A stretch of DNA of 7,051 nucleotides from Candidatus Glassiibacteriota bacterium. Lineage in GTDB: Bacteria; Gemmatimonadota; Glassbacteria; GWA2-58-10. Below are positions 1 through 6,777 of this stretch, one piece after another. The number at the start of each line of letters is the position of its first letter. Positions within the stretch are counted from its first letter, which is position 1. Under the pieces are notes generated by a model. That model was not told the DNA's origin. It saw only the letters and a list, made by a program, of their open reading frames with translations, and did no database searches. The stretch spans positions 1-7,051 of the forward strand of contig JAFGTO010000514.1 of the NCBI GenBank assembly GCA_016934095.1, given 5' to 3'. Position numbers and translations under genes: made by a program.

Positions 1-869
1 AGGAGCACTACCTGAAAGTGGGCAGGCTGACCACGGTAGGAATCATTATCGGCGGGGTCCTGCTGTCCCAGGTGCTGCACAGCGTGATTGAGCTGCTGAA
101 ATACATCTGGACCCTGCCGGTTATTTTCGGCGCTACTTTCTGGCTGAGCTATCTCTGGCGTGGAGCGACCAGGACCGCAGCCTGGTGCGCGGTCGCTTTT
201 TCGCTGGTCGTCTCGATAATCCTGCCGGTGGCGGTCCCCGCCTTGCGGCCGGTAGCGACTTCGCCGCGCTGGCTGGCCGAGACTAGGCCCACGACACTGG
301 AAGTCAACGTGGGAGCGGATTCCGCTGACGTGGCTGCCGGCCTGGCTGCAGCCGAAGGCCAGCTTATCAGCAAAAAGCTCACCCTGCCTCCGGCGGCGAT
401 CTATTTCGAGTACAAAGTCCGCATCGATCCCGATGACCCGGCATCCCCCGAAAAAGGTATAGGGAAATTCAGGGTGCCGGTATGGTTGCTGTCCCGGCTG
501 GGAGTCGATTTCTCTTCAGTCTCCCGCTCGACTCTGCAGGCGGTGGTTTTCATCTCGGATGCGCTACTGCCCTTTCTTGTCCTCCTGCTGGTGAGCCTGT
601 TCACTCCCGGGGTTTCCGAGAGAAAACTGGATCTTTTCTATGCCAGGGTGCATACCCCGGTATACGCCGATCCGGAAAAAGACCGCCGTGAAGTAGAGCT
701 TTCCTGCGCCGACCCGGGCCGTTTCCGCTCGAAACTCTGGTTCCCGGGCACGAGGTGGGAGATGCTCAAACCCGACAGCACCGACATCTGGGGTTTCCTG
801 CTGGCGGTTGCCATCGCTTTCGGCCTGGTGGGCGTGGTTTTCCTGGTGTCCTGGACCAGGTGGCCCTGA
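1..869 (+). CDS. Sodium:solute symporter (SSS family), C-terminal part, 5' end outside the window
   Basis: This is the C-terminal part of an inner-membrane Na+-coupled transporter; the substrate is unknown. The frame is already open from base 3 (reading EHYLKVGRL), so the GTG at 18 is probably an internal valine and the gene starts upstream. About three hydrophobic segments lie in the first 80 residues. A ~100-residue polar stretch follows, containing IYFEYKVRIDP and an EKGIGKF element, then a further membrane segment (ALLPFLVLLLVSLF). The tail holds LDLFYARVHTPVYADPEKDRR, then WFPGTRWEMLKP, and a last membrane helix. From memory, the YLxVGRL start, the FYARxHTPVxxDPExD block and the FPGTxWExxKP block are typical of the long SSS symporters of Planctomycetes and related bacteria. 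Nothing co-directional follows it: the next gene is convergent. The family call is fairly sure; the substrate cannot be given. Confidence 0.75.
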   Translation, partial: EHYLKVGRLTTVGIIIGGVLLSQVLHSVIELLKYIWTLPVIFGATFWLSYLWRGATRTAAWCAVAFSLVVSIILPVAVPALRPVATSPRWLAETRPTTLEVNVGADSADVAAGLAAAEGQLISKKLTLPPAAIYFEYKVRIDPDDPASPEKGIGKFRVPVWLLSRLGVDFSSVSRSTLQAVVFISDALLPFLVLLLVSLFTPGVSERKLDLFYARVHTPVYADPEKDRREVELSCADPGRFRSKLWFPGTRWEMLKPDSTDIWGFLLAVAIAFGLVGVVFLVSWTRWP

Positions 870-972
870 GCTTTTCCGGGCGGGTTTGAGTCGCCGGTCT
901 ACGGTGGCCGGGAGGTGGAGACGGGGCCTTGCTGCAGAATGCCTGAGTATGGGATGGTTTAAGGAAGGACAG

Positions 973-1005
973 AAAAAAAACGGCCGGTTGCGAACTGATC
1001 CGGCC
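973..1005 (-). terminator. Intrinsic terminator of the coiled-coil gene
   Basis: On the minus strand, GGCCGG (1005-1000) pairs perfectly with CCGGCC (987-982) across a 12-nt loop. One G and then eight consecutive T (980-973) follow. This is a textbook rho-independent terminator, 44 bases beyond the TAG of the coiled-coil gene. No equally good terminator was found for the convergent symporter gene in 870-1048. Confidence 0.85.
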
Positions 1006-1048
1006 TGGACCGACTGGTTATTCCAGTAGTGCTGCGGCGAGGGTAAGA

Positions 1049-1600
1049 CTAATCGCGTGTCCTGGTTTCCTTGATCTTGACTATTTCTTTCTGCTGCTCG
1101 AGTTCTCTTTCCGTCTGGCTGATCTGGGTGCCTAACAGCTTGAACTTCTGCTCGTTTTCCTTGGCTGACTGCTCCCGCCTGGTTACTTCATCCTGAAGCT
1201 CTTTGGCCTTGTCGCCCATTTCTTCTAGTTGGCCCTGAATCAATTTATACCGGTTTTCCAGCAGGTTGAGAGCTTTTTCATCCACCGCACCTTCCTCGAT
1301 CGTCTTCTTGAGGTTGTCCCGCTCCTCTTCAACTTCTTTGAGCTTCTTGACCAGTTGGATCAGCTCTTCTTTTTTTGCGTTATGGTAGAAACGGTCGTCG
1401 TTAAAACGGTTTTCAACCTCGTACAGGTTTTTTCTCAAGCGGTTAAGATTGTCGCGTACGCTGTCAAGCTGGCTCTTCGCAGTAAGCAGCTCTATCTCCT
1501 TGCGCTTTTTTTCGTCCTCCCTTCTGCGCTGAAAGATCAGGAGCAGGAAAATTATCAAACAAATACCTATTATTGCAATTAATGAATAGGTGTAGATCAT
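1049..1600 (-). CDS. Membrane-anchored coiled-coil protein, function unknown
   Basis: This is a 183-aa protein that I do not recognise as a named family. Residues 4-23 (YSLIAIIGICLIIFLLLIF) form one strongly hydrophobic helix, followed at once by QRRREDEKKRK. The positive-inside rule therefore predicts an N-terminal anchor with the rest in the cytoplasm. Residues ~26-180 are almost entirely charged and helical (Glu, Lys, Gln and Arg rich with regular Leu/Ile), with no Pro and very few Gly, as in a long coiled coil. The ATG at 1600 is chosen because it opens directly on the helix and has AAGGAA at 1616-1611, 10 bases upstream. The open frame continues upstream to a TTG at 1726, but that extension is not hydrophobic and runs into the -35 box of a strong promoter. 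Promoter and terminator flank the gene, so it is probably monocistronic. It could be a scaffold or envelope-spanning organiser; no function is claimed. Confidence 0.8.
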   Translation of the reverse strand: MIYTYSLIAIIGICLIIFLLLIFQRRREDEKKRKEIELLTAKSQLDSVRDNLNRLRKNLYEVENRFNDDRFYHNAKKEELIQLVKKLKEVEEERDNLKKTIEEGAVDEKALNLLENRYKLIQGQLEEMGDKAKELQDEVTRREQSAKENEQKFKLLGTQISQTERELEQQKEIVKIKETRTRD

Positions 1601-1697
1601 TGTCCGGCAGTTCCTTGGTACTCTAGGGTCTATGGGAAACGTTCTGCCATTCCGGGATTTCGGCTCCGGCATGCCAAAGGAACTTTTATCTTGCACA

Positions 1698-1726
1698 ATG
1701 ATAAATAAAGAAATGACTCGTGTCAA
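1698..1726 (-). promoter_or_regulatory. Sigma70-type promoter of the coiled-coil gene
   Basis: Reading the minus strand, a perfect TTGACA (1726-1721) is followed after exactly 17 bases by TATCAT (1703-1698). This predicts a transcript start near 1691 and a leader of about 90 bases before the ATG at 1600. The spacer is AT-rich. The position argues against the longer TTG start of the downstream gene, which would fall inside the -35 box. Confidence 0.75.
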
Positions 1727-1756
1727 ATTAAAAATAACTGGCCTGGGAAAGGAGAC

Positions 1757-1775
1757 TTTCAGCCGTCAGCTGAAA
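1757..1775. repeat. Short inverted repeat upstream of the coiled-coil promoter
   Basis: TTTCAGC (1757-1763) and GCTGAAA (1769-1775) form a perfect 7-bp stem with a 5-nt loop (CGTCA). It lies about 30 bases upstream of the -35 box of the coiled-coil gene and downstream of the 57-aa gene. No T run follows on either strand, so it could be an operator-type palindrome rather than a terminator. The function is not established. Confidence 0.4.
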
Positions 1776-1813
1776 TAAGCGGCACTCTGTTACGGTTCGG
1801 TGGGTAAAAGCGG

Positions 1814-1835
1814 ATAAACCGGGAGATGGGTTTAT
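1814..1835 (-). terminator. Weak hairpin after the 57-aa gene, possible terminator
   Basis: On the minus strand ATAAACC (1835-1829) pairs with GGTTTAT (1820-1814) across an 8-nt loop, 43 bases past the stop of the small gene. Only a TTTT set several bases further on (1807-1804) could act as a T tract. It is offered as a possible weak terminator or RNA-stabilising hairpin. Confidence 0.3.
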
Positions 1836-1877
1836 TGCCGGGCAAGGAGCAGGAGCGTGAACCGTGATAGATTTTTA

Positions 1878-2051
1878 TTAAAGGACAAAGTCGCTGAAAA
1901 ATTCCTTCTGGTTGAAAGTGGCGGTGATGTCGTTATCTATCAGCACCATGATTTTGCCTTTTTTGCACTCCAGGACAGTCACCACTCCGAACTTGGTGTC
2001 GAGCCTGTCGAATTTTTTCACCTTTTTTCCGCTAAAGGCCGTGCCGGGCAT
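1878..2051 (-). CDS. Small protein of 57 aa, function unknown
   Basis: An ATG at 2051 opens a 57-codon frame ending in TAA at 1880-1878. Its protein begins MPGTAFSGKKVKKFDRL and ends NQKEFFSDFVL. It is rich in Lys, with alternating hydrophobic residues (FGVVTVLEC, KIMVLIDN) that suggest a compact beta-rich fold, perhaps a small SH3-like or OB-like barrel. There is no signal peptide or membrane segment, so it should be cytoplasmic. Support for reality comes from a strong AGGAG 7 bases before the ATG and from an amino-acid composition typical of a soluble folded protein. The opposite strand has an 85-codon frame here (1857-2114), but its start lacks a ribosome binding site and its composition is less natural. 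The gene shares direction with the GT83 gene, 207 bases upstream, but is probably transcribed separately. I do not recognise a family; it may be a nucleic-acid-binding or regulatory small protein. Confidence 0.6.
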   Translation of the reverse strand: MPGTAFSGKKVKKFDRLDTKFGVVTVLECKKGKIMVLIDNDITATFNQKEFFSDFVL

Positions 2052-2058
2052 CTTTTCG

Positions 2059-2063
2059 CTCCT
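2059..2063 (-). promoter_or_regulatory. Ribosome binding site of the 57-aa gene
   Basis: AGGAG on the minus strand, 7 bases before the ATG at 2051. This near-consensus Shine-Dalgarno at ideal spacing is the main argument that the small frame is a gene and sets its start. Confidence 0.65.
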
Positions 2064-2088
2064 GTGATCGGGTTAGGATTTGTCTCAA

Positions 2089-2136
2089 GGTACGCCGTTG
2101 TAAAATGCAATTAACGTACCAGTTTCGGAACGTACC
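2089..2136. repeat. GTAC-centred repeat cluster upstream of the 57-aa gene
   Basis: AACGTACC occurs twice as an exact direct repeat (2113-2120 and 2129-2136), with starts 16 bases apart. GGTACG (2089-2094) is an inverted partner of their CGTACC core. The cluster sits 38-85 bases before the start of the 57-aa gene. An AT-rich stretch with -10-like words (TATATC at 2153-2148, TAATAT at 2156-2151, minus strand) lies just beyond, but without a clear -35 box. The arrangement suggests binding sites of a regulator; that is inference. Confidence 0.4.
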
Positions 2137-2258
2137 CGCTGCAAACTGATATATTACTTTGATTAAAGGAGTTAAGAGCGTGCAAGGTGCTTTTGGCGAC
2201 TGTCTGAAAGTGGTGCTGGAGCGGGCAAAATGTTCCTTGGGAAACGGCTGTCTTGTGC

Positions 2259-3905
2259 TTATCGTCCGAGTAGTACCAGGTCGTGGTCTCTTGCCAGCAA
2301 CTTTAGCTCGGGGGCGGATTCCAGCAGTTGTGCCAGGTGCCTGTCGCGGGTGATCACCGCCAGGGGAGAGGCCAGGCTGTCAAGGGCGGCGCGCTCGTGT
2401 GCTTCCAGAAAGCGGACCACTCGTCTCGAATAAAACACCAGGGCGGTTTTCCTGTACCTGAATGCGGCGAGCGTACCATTGTCGCCGGTATGGCCGATCG
2501 CCTTTTCGACCAGCCTGACCTGCGGCTCCTGGCGGTAGCGCGATACCTGCGGCAGGATACCGAAAGCCAGGACCCAGGCGAAGATCAACTGGGCCGCAAC
2601 CTGGGCCGAGACTGCGGCCGCCGGACGGTTCCGGAGCAGGAAAGCCAGTGCGGCCGCCGGGCCGGTAACAAGCACTATCCCGGTCAGCAGGGGGAGATTC
2701 CCCAGCGGGAAACCGGCAAGCTCCGGCCCTTTGAGGACCAGGGCCACGGCCAGGGCGGACGCCACCAGGAACCCCAGGAGCGCCGGCACTTTCAGCGCGA
2801 GGATCTCGCAGGCCCGCCGCGGCCCGAGACGGCGGACCCAGTAATCCACCGTCAGGATAGCCAGCGGCGGGAAGGCCGGGGTGATATAGGTCGGCAGCTT
2901 TGCCCTGGACAGGCTGAAAAAGATCATTACCAGGGCAAACCAGATGAAAGCGAAAGCTTCGGTCCCCTCGCTGTACAGCAATTTTTTCCGCAGCCCTCCG
3001 GTAAAGCGTTTCAGCGCCTCCCAGACGGCCTGCAGGGTGTAGAAGCTCCAGGGATAAAAACCCGCCAGCAGGCACGGCAAGTAGAAGTAGAAAGGCTCCA
3101 GGTGCTGGCCCAGCGAATCCACCCGGCCGAAATAACGCTGGAAGTTGTGCTGCAGGATGAAGACCCGGTAGAACTCGTTGCCGCTCCTCAGGTTGACCGC
3201 CAGGTACCAGGGCAGGATGGTCGCCAGCAGGAGCAGGGTCCCGGCGACCCAGGGGATGCGTTTCAGTAACGGGCCGGCCCGTGCGCGGCTCAGAACGAAA
3301 GCTCCTGCGATTGCACCCGGCAGGACCAGGCCGACCGGCCCCTTGGTCAGCACGGCCAGGCCGCAGGCCCCAAAAGAGCCCAGGTAAAAGATACGGGCTC
3401 TGCTGTCAGCGGCGGCAGCATATCCCAGGTAGAACAGCACCAGGGTGGCGGTGAAAAAGAAACACAGGGGCATGTCGGTAACCGCGGTCCGTCCCAGGCC
3501 GATGAACTGAATGCAACAGGCCAGTACCGCGCCTGCAGCCAGCCCTTGTCCGGGGGACCGGAGCCTGCCGGCCAGCAGGCAGGTCAGCAGCACGGTGCCC
3601 AGGGCGCAGAGAGCTGCACTCAGCCGGGCAGGGCCCTCGCCGGTGCCGAACAGCTTGTAGCTGCCGGCGATAAGCCAGTAACTGAGTACCGGTTTTTCGA
3701 AACGGTAGCGGCCGTTGAAGATCGGCACCACGTAGTCGCCGACTGCTGTCATATACCTGGCGGTTTCGGCATAGCGGGGCTCATCCACGTCGAACAGCCG
3801 GTATCCGCCCAGGTTTACCAGGTAGAGCAGGCCGCAGAGCAGGCTGAGCCAGAGGTAGCGCCGGCGGACAAGCAGCCCGATGGCGGACCGGGAGAAAGTG
3901 TTCAT
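2259..3905 (-). CDS. ArnT-like (GT83 / PMT-type, GT-C fold) membrane glycosyltransferase
   Basis: This 548-aa polytopic inner-membrane enzyme of the ArnT/dolichyl-mannosyltransferase superfamily moves a sugar from a polyprenyl-phosphate carrier to an acceptor at the periplasmic face. In ArnT the sugar is aminoarabinose and the acceptor lipid A. Visible hallmarks are the first-loop acidic motif DVDEPRYAE (39-47), FEKPVLSYW (69-77), AVTDMP (141-146), LTKGPVGLVLPG (186-197), HNFQRYFG (253-260) and SRAKLPTYITPAFPP (333-347). At least ten hydrophobic helices fill residues ~17-450, and a short soluble domain follows. The length fits the family (~550 aa). The ATG at 3905 is used; a TTG at 3941 would coincide with the predicted transcript start. 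No good Shine-Dalgarno precedes the ATG. The gene is divergent from the ABC exporter and GT2 operon, which fits a shared envelope-lipid role. The family is sure; the donor sugar and acceptor are unknown, so arnT is not assigned. Confidence 0.9.
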   Translation of the reverse strand: MNTFSRSAIGLLVRRRYLWLSLLCGLLYLVNLGGYRLFDVDEPRYAETARYMTAVGDYVVPIFNGRYRFEKPVLSYWLIAGSYKLFGTGEGPARLSAALCALGTVLLTCLLAGRLRSPGQGLAAGAVLACCIQFIGLGRTAVTDMPLCFFFTATLVLFYLGYAAAADSRARIFYLGSFGACGLAVLTKGPVGLVLPGAIAGAFVLSRARAGPLLKRIPWVAGTLLLLATILPWYLAVNLRSGNEFYRVFILQHNFQRYFGRVDSLGQHLEPFYFYLPCLLAGFYPWSFYTLQAVWEALKRFTGGLRKKLLYSEGTEAFAFIWFALVMIFFSLSRAKLPTYITPAFPPLAILTVDYWVRRLGPRRACEILALKVPALLGFLVASALAVALVLKGPELAGFPLGNLPLLTGIVLVTGPAAALAFLLRNRPAAAVSAQVAAQLIFAWVLAFGILPQVSRYRQEPQVRLVEKAIGHTGDNGTLAAFRYRKTALVFYSRRVVRFLEAHERAALDSLASPLAVITRDRHLAQLLESAPELKLLARDHDLVLLGR

Positions 3906-3948
3906 TTTAGTGTGCCAGGATAAATTTTTCGGTAGTTTCAACCCCGCA

Positions 3949-3978
3949 AAGTTAGCGCCTTGCCGCCTGTTTTGTCAA
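3949..3978 (-). promoter_or_regulatory. Candidate promoter of the GT83 gene
   Basis: On the minus strand a perfect TTGACA (3978-3973) is followed after 18 bases by TAACTT (3954-3949), a poor -10 box. The predicted start near 3942 gives a leader of ~37 bases before the ATG at 3905. The -35 match is strong and the -10 weak, so the promoter may need an activator. Confidence 0.4.
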
Positions 3979-3979
3979 T

Positions 3980-3990
3980 CCCCGCCGGGG
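3980..3990. repeat. GC palindrome between two divergent promoters
   Basis: CCCC (3980-3983) and GGGG (3987-3990) flank a GCC centre, directly between the -35 boxes of the two divergent promoters (3973-3978 and 3999-4004). It is a plausible shared operator position, but the motif is short and could be chance. Confidence 0.25.
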
Positions 3991-3998
3991 GTTCCAGC

Positions 3999-4027
3999 TT
4001 GACTTTTCTTATTTCTGAAGCTATATT
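3999..4027 (+). promoter_or_regulatory. Sigma70-type promoter of the ABC exporter-GT2 operon
   Basis: TTGACT (3999-4004) is followed after exactly 17 bases by TATATT (4022-4027), in an AT-rich spacer that stands out from the GC-rich coding DNA. Transcription should start near 4034, giving a leader of ~33 bases to the ATG at 4067. Confidence 0.75.
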
Positions 4028-4066
4028 CTTATAATTGTTATCTTTACGATTTTCTTCAGGTTTGTG

Positions 4067-5908
4067 ATGAAAGAATACTTCCGACTGCTGTCGTATCTTA
4101 AGCCCTACTGGCTGCGGCTGTCCACAGCCGTTTTCAGCATTATCATTTTCGCGCTGCTGGATGGTGCCAGTATGTCGCTGGCCATCCCCCTGCTCATCGT
4201 CCTGTTCGAGGCGGACAACCCGGTGATCTCGCACAGGGACAGCGCGACCGGGGAGGGCTTCTTCGGCTCGCACGAAATCCTGGCCTCGATTCAAAAGCGC
4301 ATCCTGGCCGGCGATTCCCTGCATGTCCTGCAAAAAATCGTGGTCCTGGTCGTGTTCCTTTTCATACTCAAGAGCCTTTTCGATTACCTGCAGAGGTACT
4401 TGAGCCGGTCGCTCGAACAATTAGTGGTAAGAGACCTGCGCAATGAGATCCACGACCACCTGAACGGACTTTCTTTCAAGTTCTTCCATAAGACCAAGAC
4501 CGGCCAGCTGATCTCCTGCATGTCCAACGATGTCAACACGGTGCGGGCGGTGCTCACCGACAGTTTCGGCAAGATCCTGATGTCCGGCGCCCTGGTGGTG
4601 GTTTATGTCGGGCTGCTTTTCGCCACCAACTGGAAGCTGACCCTGATGGCTTTTGTCCTGATTCCGCCGATGGCCGCCCTGGTGAGCTGGGTCGCCAGGA
4701 AATTGCGGCGCAAGAATCTCTGGCTGCAGAATGCCCTGGGGGAGATAACTTCCATCTTCCAGGAGACGGTGGCCGGGATCCGGGTGGTCAAGGCTTTTTC
4801 GATGGAGGATTTCGAGCGCAGGAAATTCCAGGCGCAGACCCAGGAATTCTACCGGCAGTCCATGCGCACCAACCGCTACGCTTCGCTTTCTTCGCCCCTG
4901 TCCGAGACACTGATGACAGTGGTGGGTGCGGCGTTACTGCTCTACGGAGGCCGTCAGGTGCTCGCAGCCGAGATGCCGGCCCAGGACTTCCTGTTTTTCC
5001 TGCTGGTCAGCATGCGGGTCATGTCGCCGGTCAAGGTGTTCGGCAACTTCAACGACATCCTCCAGCAGGGGCTCTCGGCCTGCGACCGGATCTTTCGCAT
5101 CCTGGATACCAGGCCCGCGATAACCGACCCTCCGGATGCAGTGCCCAAGACGAATTTCGAGCGTTCCATAGTATGCCGGGATGTCGATTTCAGCTACCTT
5201 CACGAGATGCCCGTACTGCAAGGGATAAGCCTGGAGATAGCCAGGGGCGAGGCAGTGGCGATTGTCGGCCCGAGCGGTGCCGGAAAGTCCACCCTGGTAG
5301 ACATGGTCATGCGTTTTTACGATGTGGACTCCGGCAGCATCCTGATCGATGGTATCGATATCCGCAGGCTGCGCATCGCGGATCTGAGGCGGCTGATCGG
5401 CCTGGTTACCCAGGAAGTGATCCTGTTCAATGATACGGTGCGCAACAACATCGCTTACGGTCTCGAAGCGATGCCCATGGAAAAAGTCGTCGAGGCGGCC
5501 GTCTGCGCCAACGCCCACGGGTTCATCGAGGCGCTGGACGAGGGCTACGAGACCTGTCTCGGAGACCGGGGGACCAGGCTATCCGGCGGTCAGCGCCAGC
5601 GGATCTCGATCGCCCGTGCGATCCTGAAAAACCCCGAGATCCTGATTTTCGACGAGGCTACCTCATCGCTGGATACCGAGAGCGAGCTGCTGGTCCAGCA
5701 GGCCATCGAGAGGCTGATGGAAAACCGGACCAGCCTGGTGATCGCCCACCGGCTTTCCACCATCCAGCACTGCGACAGAATTATCGTTCTTAACGAGGGA
5801 CGGATTGTCCAGACCGGCACGCACGAAGAGCTTCTGACTGCGGACGGGCTGTACAAGCGGCTCTATGAACTCCAATTTCAACCTACAGGAAGCGTAAACA
5901 AAAAGTGA
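4067..5908 (+). CDS. MsbA-like ABC exporter, fused transmembrane and ATPase domains
   Basis: This 613-aa half-transporter should dimerise in the inner membrane and use ATP to flip or export a lipid or lipid-linked substrate. The transmembrane domain occupies residues ~15-325 (six helices). The nucleotide-binding domain (~365-600) is complete: A-loop Tyr377, Walker A GPSGAGKST (401-409), Q-loop Gln449, signature LSGGQ (505-509), Walker B ILIFDE with Asp529 and catalytic Glu530, D-loop SSLD (533-536) and switch His561. Order, length and motifs match the MsbA / lipid A exporter type. Other type IV exporters (peptide, drug or glycolipid) cannot be excluded, so msbA is not assigned. The ATG at 4067 is preferred over the GTG at 4064 because AGG (4058-4060) is 6 bases before it. 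The stop overlaps the GTG of the next gene in GTGA, implying translational coupling. The two glycosyltransferase neighbours point to a glycolipid substrate. Confidence 0.92.
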   Translation: MKEYFRLLSYLKPYWLRLSTAVFSIIIFALLDGASMSLAIPLLIVLFEADNPVISHRDSATGEGFFGSHEILASIQKRILAGDSLHVLQKIVVLVVFLFILKSLFDYLQRYLSRSLEQLVVRDLRNEIHDHLNGLSFKFFHKTKTGQLISCMSNDVNTVRAVLTDSFGKILMSGALVVVYVGLLFATNWKLTLMAFVLIPPMAALVSWVARKLRRKNLWLQNALGEITSIFQETVAGIRVVKAFSMEDFERRKFQAQTQEFYRQSMRTNRYASLSSPLSETLMTVVGAALLLYGGRQVLAAEMPAQDFLFFLLVSMRVMSPVKVFGNFNDILQQGLSACDRIFRILDTRPAITDPPDAVPKTNFERSIVCRDVDFSYLHEMPVLQGISLEIARGEAVAIVGPSGAGKSTLVDMVMRFYDVDSGSILIDGIDIRRLRIADLRRLIGLVTQEVILFNDTVRNNIAYGLEAMPMEKVVEAAVCANAHGFIEALDEGYETCLGDRGTRLSGGQRQRISIARAILKNPEILIFDEATSSLDTESELLVQQAIERLMENRTSLVIAHRLSTIQHCDRIIVLNEGRIVQTGTHEELLTADGLYKRLYELQFQPTGSVNKK

Positions 5909-6756
5909 AACCTATAGTCTATTTTTACATCCCGGTTTTCAACGAACAGGAAACAGCGGGAGTACTGCTTTACCGTCTGCGGGAAGTCATGCAGAAACTC
6001 AAATTTGATTACATGGTCCTGCTGACCTTGGACGGATGCAGCGATGAAACACCCCAGGTCGTCGCTCCCTACCTGCAGCTCATGCCTGTCAGGGTAGTCG
6101 ACCGCTCGACCAGGCTGGGATATTGCAAGTCTCTCTGGGAGGCGATAAACCAGGTCAGCCGGGAGAGCCAGAACCCCAAACGCGATTTTTTCATCGTGCT
6201 GGACGCCGACTTCACCCAGGACCCGAACTTGTTGAACGAGCTGTCCGGCCAGGTCGAGCGCAATGTCGATTTCTGTTCCGGAAACAGGTTCGCAGCCGGC
6301 CAGGGCGGATTTGGTCTGAGCAAGAGACTGTCCAACCTGGTCTTTCCTCTGCTGCTGCGTCTCAAGGGAGTCCGGCTCAAGGACCGGGTCGATCTGTTTA
6401 CCACTTTACGCGGCTGCCGGGTCCAGCTCCTTCGACGCAACTTGAGGCAATTAAAGGTGCTGAATGACTGCGGCCCTGAGGTACCGCCCGCAGGCGCAGG
6501 TCTGCTGTTGCTGCTGCTGTTATCCAGGAGCTCGAGGAAGAGTTACGAGGTAAGATTCAGCGAGAAGACTATCCGCCGGCGGTCCAGCCGCTTCAGTATC
6601 TTCAGGCTGCTGAGGTTCTTGCTGTTCTTCAATTTCACAGAGGCTTTGACCGAAACCAGGGAACCGGAGCCTCACCACCCACGCAGCAGGGGCCGCCGCA
6701 GGTGGAAATCGAATAAAAGGCGGCCCGATCCGTCAAAGGTTAAAAAGCCTGTTTAA
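5905..6756 (+). CDS. Family 2 glycosyltransferase, DPM1-like, with basic C-terminal tail
   Basis: This 283-aa GT-A enzyme probably moves a sugar from a nucleotide donor to polyprenyl phosphate or another lipid acceptor on the cytoplasmic side. Visible motifs are IPVFNEQET (9-17) at the nucleotide site, LDGCSDET (42-49) in place of the usual DDGSxDxT, and VLDADFTQDP (98-107) with the metal-binding DxD as Asp100-Asp102, followed by GNRF (126-129). The second half is divergent: the usual SGFR-type motif reads TTLRG (166-170). Seven Leu in a row fill 200-206, and RRRSSRFSIFRLLRFLLFF (224-242) resembles the RxxxSK/R...LRFLLF end of DPM1-like enzymes. The last ~35 residues are highly basic and look disordered. 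There are no C-terminal membrane helices, so binding is likely peripheral. The GTG at 5905 is forced, since the first motif begins at residue 9. It overlaps the exporter stop by 4 bases, implying translational coupling. Confidence 0.82.
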   Translation: MKPIVYFYIPVFNEQETAGVLLYRLREVMQKLKFDYMVLLTLDGCSDETPQVVAPYLQLMPVRVVDRSTRLGYCKSLWEAINQVSRESQNPKRDFFIVLDADFTQDPNLLNELSGQVERNVDFCSGNRFAAGQGGFGLSKRLSNLVFPLLLRLKGVRLKDRVDLFTTLRGCRVQLLRRNLRQLKVLNDCGPEVPPAGAGLLLLLLLSRSSRKSYEVRFSEKTIRRRSSRFSIFRLLRFLLFFNFTEALTETREPEPHHPRSRGRRRWKSNKRRPDPSKVKKPV

Positions 6757-6777
6757 ATATTGCGGATTCAGTGTATT

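Noticed and set aside
18..869. Reading the symporter fragment as a complete 283-aa protein from the GTG at 18
   Set aside because: The frame is open to the window edge with YLKVGRL-type family sequence before the GTG, and the AGGAG at 1-5 is 12 bases away. A partial longer transporter fits better.
1229..1582. 117-codon hydrophobic + strand frame opposite the coiled-coil gene
   Set aside because: The Phe/Leu/Val richness is what the complement of Glu/Lys/Gln codons gives. The minus strand has the promoter, ribosome binding site and terminator.
1857..2114. 85-codon + strand frame opposite the 57-aa gene
   Set aside because: There is no ribosome binding site at a sensible distance and no promoter, while the minus-strand frame here has AGGAG 7 bases before its ATG.
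2328..3269. 313-codon + strand open frame opposite the GT83 gene
   Set aside because: It is rich in Gln, Gly, Arg and Glu with no recognisable domain or membrane pattern, and lies wholly antisense to a motif-rich glycosyltransferase; it is a product of GC-biased codons on the other strand.
3938..4420. 160-codon minus strand frame at the start of the ABC exporter
   Set aside because: It is antisense to conserved exporter sequence and covers the divergent promoters; its composition (Gln, Glu, Asp, Arg) is that of a shadow frame.
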